From the NCBI GenBank assembly GCA_949878535.1, contig CATLAS010000069.1, forward strand, positions 1 to 5,951: 5,951 nt of DNA. The letters are read 5' to 3'. Below, piece after piece: positions 1 through 5,545 of the stretch; within the stretch, counting starts at the first letter, position 1, and each line of letters opens with the position of its first letter. The DNA comes from an uncultured Eubacteriales bacterium (GTDB lineage: Bacteria; Bacillota; Clostridia; Oscillospirales; CAG-272). Under the pieces are notes generated by a model. It was not told the DNA's origin. It searched no databases and was given only the letters and a program-made list of their open reading frames with translations. Both the position numbers and the translations under genes were made by a program.

Positions 1-3000
1 TCTGCCAGATCAAAGAACCGGTCGTCATGGGTAATAACCACAACGCCTTTTCCTTTTTTCTTGAGGGCAGGGAGCAATTCAGTGTAGAAGTATTTTCTGA
101 ATTCAGGATCCTGTTCGGCTGCCCACTCGTCAAACAGCAGGAAGGGCTTTTCATCTAAACAGCAGATAATATATGCAAGGCGCTTCCGTTGTCCTGTGGA
201 AAGATTCATGGAATTGAGAGATCCGTCGTCGTTCAAAGTAACTTTGTTGTCAATCCGCATGACTTTCAGCAGATGTTCTACCTCTTCTTTTTTCGTTTCC
301 AGATCTACGCCGTAGAGTTTGTTGAACAGATAAAAGTCGCTGTAAACGGCAGAGAAGCATTGGTTCAGTTCAACCATGTTGCAGATATGACCGTTTACCA
401 GTATTTTGCCTTCCTGCACCGCATAAAGGCCGGTAACAAGCTTGCCCAGTGTTGATTTTCCGCTTCCGTTTCCTCCAGTGATAAAGGTAATTTCTCCCGA
501 TCGGATTTCCGTATTGATGGGACCCAGGGTAAATTCAACACTTTCCTCTTCTGTTTCCGGATCTTTAATAATGTAACTGTATGCGGCATTCTCAAATCGG
601 ATGGAAATATCTTTAGGGAGCGGCGGCAGTGCAGACTGCATTTCGCTGTATCCGGTAGAGATTTCATCCAAATCCCGGAGCAGTTTTTTGATTCGGTTCA
701 GGTTTACGCGAACGTTTGTTATAGATGGAATAATACCGACCACAGCACCTACAGGACCAAGCAGATAGAACACCATAAACAGTGTCTGACGCAGGTCATT
801 AACATTTATACCGGCAACAAACAACGGGAAAATGAATACTACAACACCGAAAATGGAGTTATACATAATTTGACCATATAGCCCGTAGTTTAAGAACTTC
901 ACCGCAACGGTTTTGGATAGCTCCATTGACAGGTGGGAATATTTTTTCATTTCCTGAAGGAAGGCGCTTTTGCGCAGCCGACTCAATACAAGTTCTTTGA
1001 ATCCATAAACCAGATCGTTCATCTGTCCGAAATAGATGTCCTGAATGTCCCGGTTCTTTTCCCAGTATTTTTTACCGACTCGGCTTGTCAGGTATCCGAC
1101 AAAGGCGTTCAGTATGAGAATACTGACAGAAGCGATAAACGCAGGTACACTAATAGAAAAAAGATAGTACAGACAAAATATAAGCGTCATGGCATTGGAG
1201 GCAAAGTTAATGATCATGCCGGGCAGCCCCGCATATACGCCGGTATCGTTATGCAATCCGGAATAGAGACGGGGACCGCCAATTTTTTCGATTGCCTGAT
1301 AGGAGGAAGCGACAATTCTGTCAATCATCGCAATCCGTTTTTCATAAGCAATTTCATTTGTCATAACGATCATTTTGCTTTGGAACAGTCTGTTGGAATA
1401 GCAGAAGAAGGACAGGGAAAAAATGAAATAAATAAGCAATTCCTTGGAGTATTCCAGATTTCTGTTAAATGTTTCGTTAATGGTAAAAATGATTAGCGCG
1501 CTGGTTAGTCCGTTAATCAGAGAGAGGGGAACAAGAGCCACATAATTTTTTTCTTTTGGTTTTGGAAAATTGAATGTGAAGATTACATAGATGAAAAATA
1601 TGATTCCAGCAAAGAATCCAGCAATGCTGCCGTAAACGATGGTTCGAGAACCCCATACGCTGACTGCTTCCCAAGGAAGCCGTGCAAACAAGATATTTGG
1701 CAGATAGTACACGCAGAAACCATAAAACAGCATAATTGGAATGGCGATAAACATTCCTGCAACCTTTGCGCTTTTTAAGTTTTCATACTGCCGTTTTTTC
1801 AGGATCATTTCCACTGCAGATTTTACGAGCAGCACAAAGAAAAGCAGGCTTAAAATGATAGATCCGATAAAAATCAGGGAGAATATGGAGTCCATAGTTT
1901 GATAGGTATCAGCTTTATATTTTGTAGCGTCTGTCCCTTGCAGTGCATTGAAGAAATTCCCGGTAATATAAGAAGGCGCGCTGGAATTCTGATTTGTAAG
2001 GACGCAAATTCCGATGCCTTCTTCCATGTTAATCACCAGATTAGAGGAAAAATTCGGGTTGGATCCGCCATGCGTAACAAACTCACCCCGGATGTGCACA
2101 TCCCATCCGGCGGCATAATAGTAATCTCCATGGGATGCAACGGTGCTGTTTCCTATATGGGATTTTTCAATCAGTTCTGTATAGGGATCCGGCAGTTCAA
2201 CCCAACCTAACTGAATCTGCATCCAGCGCGCCATATCCTTTGCTGAGGATATGATATATCCGGCGGGTGTATTTCCGCGATAGTACGGTGCGTCATATGC
2301 ACGGGCGCGAAACAGTTCAGTTTTGAATCCGATAGACATTCGGTTTGTTTCAGCAGCTTCATTTCGCAATGTGTAGGTTTCTGTCAGCCCAAGGGGAATC
2401 AAAATTTTTTCTTTGATAAAGCTTTCGTAGCTTTGCCCAGATACATTTTGAATAATCAAGCCTAAAATATCATAGTTCATTGTTGCATAGGAATATCTTG
2501 TGCCAGGATAAAAATCCAGATGTGTTCCAATCAGGGTGCGAACGGTTTGCTCCAGTGCATCATCACCGCTGTTTTCTGGGATCCCACCAATCGTTTTGAA
2601 GGGCAGACCGGTTGTTTGGTGCAGAACATTCTCGATGGTAACGTCTACTTCACCATCTATTTTCTGCCCCTTATATTTTCCGTGGTATTCCAACGAAAGC
2701 CAGGGTATGTATTTTTGGATCGGATCTGACAGTTGAAGGCTGCCTTCCTGCTCCAGATATAATATGCCTAGCGCAGTAAAAGCTTTGCTCATGGAACCCA
2801 ACTCAAACAAAGTGTCTGCCTTCACAGGTGTTTTCTGATCCGAATCCATATAGCCGTAGTTTTTCAGCCAAACACCGGATTTGTTTACCACAGCGATAGA
2901 TACTCCAGGCGTCATGGATTTATCCATCGCGGTTTCTGCAATAGAATCCAGATCTTCTAAACATGCTGAAAAATCTGTTTGAACTTTTTCTGCATGGATT

Positions 3001-3071
3001 GGAACTGCAAATACTGATAGCAGCAGACATACGATAAGCATGAGAACGAATTGTTTTTTCAATGATTTCAT
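1..3071 (-). CDS. Serine peptidase (S12/beta-lactamase type) fused to a cyclic-peptide-type ABC exporter, C-terminus cut by window edge
   Basis: I translated this frame codon by codon and found no stop in 1023 codons. Residues 1-27 form a signal peptide (MKSLKKQF, a hydrophobic core, then a cut after IHA). Residues about 35-360 are a beta-lactamase/class C fold: the S-x-S-K nucleophile motif is S93-M-S-K96, the second motif is Y195-A-T197 where Asn is usual, and the third is H334-G-G. Three membrane segments follow, near 396-416, 437-458 and 478-499. Residues from about 510 form an exporter with six helices (near 510-531, 545-560, 619-640, 642-661, 736-755, 763-784). An EKIGGPRLY motif lies at 595-603, as in YojI/SyrD/PvdE proteins. 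The ATPase has Walker A GGNGSGKST at 866-874, signature LSTGQ at 957-961, Walker B ending D981-E982, the family-typical AAEQDP D-loop at 984-989 and switch H1015. Only about 10-30 residues should be missing. The start is ATG at 3071, with AAAAGGAA at 3083-3090. Probable role: export of a peptide combined with hydrolysis on the outer face. The substrate is unknown. Each domain call is firm; the ClbP-like prodrug role is inference. Confidence 0.93.
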   Translation of the reverse strand, partial: MKSLKKQFVLMLIVCLLLSVFAVPIHAEKVQTDFSACLEDLDSIAETAMDKSMTPGVSIAVVNKSGVWLKNYGYMDSDQKTPVKADTLFELGSMSKAFTALGILYLEQEGSLQLSDPIQKYIPWLSLEYHGKYKGQKIDGEVDVTIENVLHQTTGLPFKTIGGIPENSGDDALEQTVRTLIGTHLDFYPGTRYSYATMNYDILGLIIQNVSGQSYESFIKEKILIPLGLTETYTLRNEAAETNRMSIGFKTELFRARAYDAPYYRGNTPAGYIISSAKDMARWMQIQLGWVELPDPYTELIEKSHIGNSTVASHGDYYYAAGWDVHIRGEFVTHGGSNPNFSSNLVINMEEGIGICVLTNQNSSAPSYITGNFFNALQGTDATKYKADTYQTMDSIFSLIFIGSIILSLLFFVLLVKSAVEMILKKRQYENLKSAKVAGMFIAIPIMLFYGFCVYYLPNILFARLPWEAVSVWGSRTIVYGSIAGFFAGIIFFIYVIFTFNFPKPKEKNYVALVPLSLINGLTSALIIFTINETFNRNLEYSKELLIYFIFSLSFFCYSNRLFQSKMIVMTNEIAYEKRIAMIDRIVASSYQAIEKIGGPRLYSGLHNDTGVYAGLPGMIINFASNAMTLIFCLYYLFSISVPAFIASVSILILNAFVGYLTSRVGKKYWEKNRDIQDIYFGQMNDLVYGFKELVLSRLRKSAFLQEMKKYSHLSMELSKTVAVKFLNYGLYGQIMYNSIFGVVVFIFPLFVAGINVNDLRQTLFMVFYLLGPVGAVVGIIPSITNVRVNLNRIKKLLRDLDEISTGYSEMQSALPPLPKDISIRFENAAYSYIIKDPETEEESVEFTLGPINTEIRSGEITFITGGNGSGKSTLGKLVTGLYAVQEGKILVNGHICNMVELNQCFSAVYSDFYLFNKLYGVDLETKKEEVEHLLKVMRIDNKVTLNDDGSLNSMNLSTGQRKRLAYIICCLDEKPFLLFDEWAAEQDPEFRKYFYTELLPALKKKGKGVVVITHDDRFFDLA

Positions 3072-3133
3072 GACTGCATTTGTTCCTTTTCTTAGATTTT
3101 AACGGTAGCTTTTGACGGGGGGAATGAGAAAAT

Positions 3134-3171
3134 ACACCAGCTGACAGAAAAGGGAGTCTGACGGCTGGTGT
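3134..3171 (-). promoter_or_regulatory. Strong hairpin in the leader of the peptidase-exporter gene (possible attenuator)
   Basis: The arms ACACCAGC (3134-3141) and GCTGGTGT (3164-3171) pair perfectly. Pairing continues inward through one G-T wobble and one A-A mismatch to give 13 pairs around a 10-base loop (3148-3157). On the minus strand the hairpin is followed by ATTTTCTC, a short imperfect T tract. It lies 63 bases upstream of the start codon and downstream of both candidate minus-strand promoters, so it would be in the mRNA leader. It could be a weak terminator/attenuator, an mRNA-stabilising stem or a protein-binding site. The stem is seen directly; the function is inferred. Confidence 0.5.
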
Positions 3172-3193
3172 TTGTGATTCGGCATTGCTGTAG

Positions 3194-3222
3194 ATCCTAA
3201 ACGCATGGAGGAGCACTTGCAA
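3194..3222 (-). promoter_or_regulatory. Candidate promoter A for the peptidase-exporter gene
   Basis: Read on the minus strand, TTGCAA (3222-3217) and TAGGAT (3199-3194) are separated by 17 bases. Each hexamer matches the housekeeping consensus at 4 of 6 positions. Transcription would begin near 3187, giving a leader of about 115 bases that starts just before the hairpin at 3134-3171. It competes with the extended -10 element at 3238-3246. Confidence 0.3.
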
Positions 3223-3237
3223 GCTGTTAGTACATAA

Positions 3238-3246
3238 ATTTTACCA
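3238..3246 (-). promoter_or_regulatory. Candidate promoter B: extended -10 for the peptidase-exporter gene
   Basis: Read on the minus strand this is TGGTAAAAT, a TGN-extended -10 whose hexamer TAAAAT matches 5 of 6 consensus positions. The base positions 17 upstream (TATGCA) make a poor -35, as is common for extended -10 promoters. Transcription would start near 3231, giving a leader of about 160 bases that includes the 3134-3171 hairpin. Confidence 0.3.
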
Positions 3247-3428
3247 TTTTTGGAGAGAGCTGCATAACTGATTGAATGTAAATGTCTGCGGTTACCATGG
3301 ATTTGCAGGCGCTCCTGTCATGCGGTTCAGGTTGATCTAATTTTAGCAGAGCTTTCGTGTGTTGAAAACTACCAATGGGTGCGGTTGCTTCGTATCATGG
3401 GGATAGAGCTGGGACTATTCGCCGCAGG

Positions 3429-3457
3429 TTGACAATATATGACTTTTTCTGTAAAAT
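3429..3457 (+). promoter_or_regulatory. Near-consensus promoter for the GHL10 hydrolase gene
   Basis: A perfect TTGACA at 3429-3434 is followed by a 17-base spacer and TAAAAT at 3452-3457 (5 of 6). The predicted transcription start is near 3464, about 100 bases before the ATG at 3564. Because transcription would begin downstream of 3375, this argues against the in-frame ATG at 3375 as the translation start. Confidence 0.75.
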
Positions 3458-3545
3458 AAATGTGTGGATTTACGTGAATATATCAGGCATAAAAATTTTG
3501 CTGGACAAGTATAATGATGCAGAGACCTTACAGAATAAGCAAAAG

Positions 3546-3552
3546 AAAGGAA
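3546..3552 (+). promoter_or_regulatory. Ribosome binding site that decides the start of the GHL10 gene
   Basis: AAAGGAA ends 11 bases before the ATG at 3564. No comparable site precedes the ATG at 3375. From 3564 the protein begins with a short basic stretch and then a hydrophobic anchor, as expected for an exported protein. Confidence 0.7.
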
Positions 3553-3563
3553 CTTCAATAAAT

Positions 3564-4853
3564 ATGAGCAAAATGGATCGAAAGACCTTGGTTGTTGTGA
3601 CTTCAATCTGCGCAGCGTTTGTAGTGGTATTTGCTTTGGCAATCGTTCTTGTCCTGTATACTTCGGATAGAGATCCGGCAGAAGGGGAACAAATGCAGGA
3701 AGATGTCGCCGGGGTTTGGATAGCGTCTGTTGCCAATATTGATTTTCCCAGCAGTACAAATCTGGATGCACAGACCCTGCGGGGAGAGATTGACGCGATA
3801 GTAGATAAAACGGCAGAGCTGGGGCTGAATACAATATATTTTCAGGTGCGCCCCTGTGCAGATGCTTTATATAATTCAAAACTTTTTCCTGTTTCCGCTT
3901 TTTTGTCTCAGTCGGGCGAACTGCCGCTGGATACGTTAGAATATATGGTGGAAACTGCACATAAGGCGGGCATTGCAGTACATGCATGGCTGAATCCTCT
4001 GCGGGTTACGACAGGCGGCGGCCTATCCAACCGGGATACGCTGCGGGAGGGACATCCTGCTTTGGAGCATCCGGAATGGGTTGTAGAATATGCCGATGGA
4101 AAGCTGTATTTTGACTGCGGCGTTCCGGCTGTACGAGAGCTGATTGCGGCGGGTGTGCAGGAGATCATAGAAAACTATGATGTGGACGGAATCGTTTTTG
4201 ACGATTATTTTTATCCCTATCCCCAAAGAGTCACTGGGGAAGATGGAACGACCAGTATTGCAGCATTTGCAGATGAAGCAACTTTTTCCGAATACGGTGA
4301 AGGGTATGAGGATATGGGGGACTGGCGCAGAGATAATGTAAACAATATGATCAAGCTGGTGTATGATACGGTAAAGAAAGCTGATAAAAACTGCTTGTTC
4401 GGGGTTGCCCCCTTTGGAATCTGGAAAAACGGATACGGTGATGAAAGCGGCAGTGAGACCAGAGGTGCCCAGTCGTATTCCGATATTTACTGTGATACGC
4501 TGGCATGGATACGCGGCGGATATATCGACTACGTTGCGCCGCAAATTTACTGGCGGACGGTAGACAGTGCTGCTCCGTATGATATATTGTGCGATTGGTG
4601 GGCACAGCAGGTAGAGGGCACAGATGTGCGGTTGCTTATATGCCATGCTGCATATCGGTACGAATCGGATTGGGAAAACCCGCAGGGAATTATGACGGAG
4701 CAGGTTGCGTATGCGAAGGAAAAGGCGGCATACAGCGGCAGTGTTTTCTACGGATATGATGAACTGCGCCAAAATACAAACGGAATTGCGGACGAGGTGC
4801 GGGAGATGTATGCACCTGCAAACACGGATGCCGACAGTACGGAAACTGAATAG
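3564..4853 (+). CDS. Membrane-anchored GHL10-family glycoside hydrolase
   Basis: This 429-residue protein starts MSKMDRK and has one hydrophobic anchor at about residues 8-31, which would place the rest outside the membrane. Residues about 48-415 read as a GHL10 (PF02638-type, formerly DUF187) TIM-barrel domain like YngK and DigH. Motifs seen are GVWIAS at 50-55, FQVRP at 93-97, HAWLNP at 140-145, the acidic strand end GIVFDDYFYP at 209-218 with D213/D214 as likely catalytic-site residues, WRRDNVN at 254-260, GVAPFGIW at 280-287 and DYVAPQIYW at 322-330. E. coli DigH of this family cleaves peptidoglycan glycan strands that lack stem peptides, so a cell wall glycan substrate is likely but not shown. 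The same frame is open back to an ATG at 3375, but the promoter and ribosome binding site favour 3564. The gene appears monocistronic, between its own promoter and the terminator at 4888-4930, and is divergent from the peptidase-exporter gene. Confidence 0.9.
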   Translation: MSKMDRKTLVVVTSICAAFVVVFALAIVLVLYTSDRDPAEGEQMQEDVAGVWIASVANIDFPSSTNLDAQTLRGEIDAIVDKTAELGLNTIYFQVRPCADALYNSKLFPVSAFLSQSGELPLDTLEYMVETAHKAGIAVHAWLNPLRVTTGGGLSNRDTLREGHPALEHPEWVVEYADGKLYFDCGVPAVRELIAAGVQEIIENYDVDGIVFDDYFYPYPQRVTGEDGTTSIAAFADEATFSEYGEGYEDMGDWRRDNVNNMIKLVYDTVKKADKNCLFGVAPFGIWKNGYGDESGSETRGAQSYSDIYCDTLAWIRGGYIDYVAPQIYWRTVDSAAPYDILCDWWAQQVEGTDVRLLICHAAYRYESDWENPQGIMTEQVAYAKEKAAYSGSVFYGYDELRQNTNGIADEVREMYAPANTDADSTETE

Positions 4854-4887
4854 TTTGTGAATGCGTTGTACAGATTTTAACAGGTAT

Positions 4888-4930
4888 AAATCACTCTTGT
4901 ATGGAAAAAACATATAAGGGTGATTTTAAT
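4888..4930 (+). terminator. Intrinsic terminator after the GHL10 gene
   Basis: Positions 4888-4903 pair with 4911-4926 in a 16-pair stem with two G-T wobbles and a 7-base loop (GAAAAAA, 4904-4910). The stem runs into TTTTAATTT. It lies 34 bases past the stop codon at 4853. An ATG at 4901-4903 sits inside the stem, which makes it an unlikely start for the next gene. On the minus strand the tract after the stem is weak, so I read it as one-directional. Confidence 0.8.
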
Positions 4931-4959
4931 TTGAAAAAATGGGAACAATATGGTATAAT
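4931..4959 (+). promoter_or_regulatory. Strong promoter with extended -10 upstream of the CmpB-like operon
   Basis: TTGAAA at 4931-4936 is followed by a 17-base spacer and a perfect TATAAT at 4954-4959, preceded by TGG so that the -10 is TGN-extended. The start of transcription would fall near 4966, in the AAA centre of the palindrome at 4957-4977. The promoter begins directly after the preceding terminator. The -10 lies inside repeat unit 1, while the -35 lies outside it. Confidence 0.7.
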
Positions 4960-5051
4960 GACTGCAAAGCAGTCATTGACGACTGATTCGCATCGGCGCC
5001 GCCGCTGCCAGCCGCTTTCGCGGCAGATTGCACGCCGTGCAATCAAAAATC
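4950..5051 (+). repeat. Modular intergenic repeat, unit 1
   Basis: The unit opens with a 26-base block (4950-4975) that recurs at 5052-5077 with one difference (G4960 versus A5062). The rest is visibly richer in G+C than the neighbouring genes and full of small inverted repeats: GCCGC-TTTC-GCGGC at 5011-5024, and GATTGCAC-GCC-GTGCAATC at 5026-5044, with 8-base perfect arms. A 12-base block GCGGCAGATTGC at 5020-5031 recurs in unit 2. The structure resembles modular intergenic elements such as pneumococcal BOX, though I do not recognise the family. Confidence 0.75.
4957..4977 (+). promoter_or_regulatory. Palindrome over the predicted transcription start (operator or 5' hairpin)
   Basis: The 9-base arms AATGACTGC and GCAGTCATT flank AAA at 4966-4968. 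The left arm overlaps the last three bases of the -10 TATAAT, and the predicted +1 is in the centre. In the second repeat copy the core ACTGC-AAA-GCAGT (5063-5075) is kept while the next pair is lost. It may be an operator, or simply part of the repeat. Confidence 0.5.
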
Positions 5052-5114
5052 ATGGTATAATAACTGCAAAGCAGTCACCTGATACTGAGCAGTGCGGCAG
5101 ATTGCGGCGAATCA
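5052..5114 (+). repeat. Modular intergenic repeat, unit 2 (shortened copy)
   Basis: The unit starts with the 26-base block (5052-5077, one mismatch to unit 1), then has a shorter, diverged middle and the 12-base block GCGGCAGATTGC at 5094-5105. It ends in GCGAATCA at 5107-5114, the exact inverse of TGATTCGC at 4984-4991 in unit 1. The distance between the two shared blocks is 28 bases shorter than in unit 1, so this is a deleted or diverged tandem copy. Its end merges into the coding region of the CmpB-like gene. Confidence 0.65.
5053..5061 (+). promoter_or_regulatory. Second extended -10 copied with the repeat
   Basis: TGGTATAAT here is identical to the extended -10 of unit 1, but no recognisable -35 lies 16-18 bases upstream (the sequence there is GC-rich). 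It may work as an extended -10 promoter starting near 5068, about 34 bases before the favoured TTG start of the next gene. Confidence 0.35.
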
Positions 5115-5545
5115 TAAATTATTTCATTATATTTATATTTGGTGGTTTGTATTATTGCTTTTTAGAGGCACTTTGGAGAGGATATACCCACTGGACTATG
5201 GCGGTCACAGGAGGGGCATGCTTTCTTGGGCTATTTATTATCAGCGTGAAAGGAAGGGGACTTCCGCTGCTTCTGCAGTGCCTTACAGGAAGCGTTCTTA
5301 TTACGGCAATCGAGCTTTGTGCAGGCAGTATAGTCAATTTGATTCTGGGATGGAATGTGTGGGACTATTCTGTGCTGCGGTTTCACTTTATGGGACAGAT
5401 TTGCCTTGTATATTCAATAATTTGGTTTTTTCTATGTATACCGGGGATCAAGCTTTGCCATGTGCTTTACCAGTTGTTGTTTGATGCGCCGGACAATTTG
5501 CATGTAGGAAAGGGGTCAGAAATTCATGAAACACAGATTCGGTAA
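5102..5545 (+). CDS. CmpB-like (PF06541-type) small integral membrane protein; start uncertain
   Basis: From TTG at 5102 the product is 147 residues with about four membrane helices (near 5-22, 33-48, 56-80 and 97-115). Recognisable features are GGLYY at 14-18, E22, RGYTHWTM at 26-33, E71, GWNVWDYS at 83-90 and GQICL at 98-102. This pattern belongs to the family named 'putative ABC transporter permease / CmpB' (PF06541); the family's real function is poorly known. Its members generally begin a few residues before the first helix, which fits TTG 5102, although the ribosome binding site there is poor. The frame is also open upstream to ATG 4958 and ATG 4901 (a 214-residue version). However, 4901 lies inside the preceding terminator stem and both lie upstream of the predicted transcription start near 4966. 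The extra residues would be translated repeat, including GIMTAKQS and GIITAKQS. The stop overlaps the next gene by 20 bases, so the two are probably co-transcribed. Confidence 0.75.
   Translation: MRRIINYFIIFIFGGLYYCFLEALWRGYTHWTMAVTGGACFLGLFIISVKGRGLPLLLQCLTGSVLITAIELCAGSIVNLILGWNVWDYSVLRFHFMGQICLVYSIIWFFLCIPGIKLCHVLYQLLFDAPDNLHVGKGSEIHETQIR

Noticed and set aside
933..1496. 187-codon plus-strand open frame, and smaller ones at 189-455, 1899-2210 and 2520-2736
   Set aside because: All are antisense to the continuous peptidase-exporter frame, and no recognisable motifs are present in their translations.
3068..3079. Mini-ORF ATG-CAG-TCA-TGA overlapping the start of the peptidase-exporter gene
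   Set aside because: Its spacing from the AAAAGGAA site is too short for good initiation, while ATG 3071 has near-ideal spacing. It is probably coincidental.
3235..3405. Minus-strand stretch open for about 57 codons ending at TAA near 3230, possibly a gene remnant
   Set aside because: No convincing start or ribosome site and no motif I recognise. A stretch of this length is expected by chance, and it overlaps promoter candidates.
3510..3515. Second TATAAT in the leader of the GHL10 gene
   Set aside because: No recognisable -35 is found 16-18 bases upstream and there is no TGN extension. The promoter at 3429-3457 is far better.
3375..3563. N-terminal extension of the GHL10 frame from ATG 3375
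   Set aside because: The near-consensus promoter (3429-3457) starts transcription downstream of 3375, there is no good ribosome site there, and ATG 3564 has both a proper site and a signal-anchor start.
4023..4913. 296-codon open frame on the minus strand
   Set aside because: It lies antisense to the well-supported GHL10 gene, shows no family motifs, and starts inside the terminator stem. It is a shadow of codon use in the real gene.
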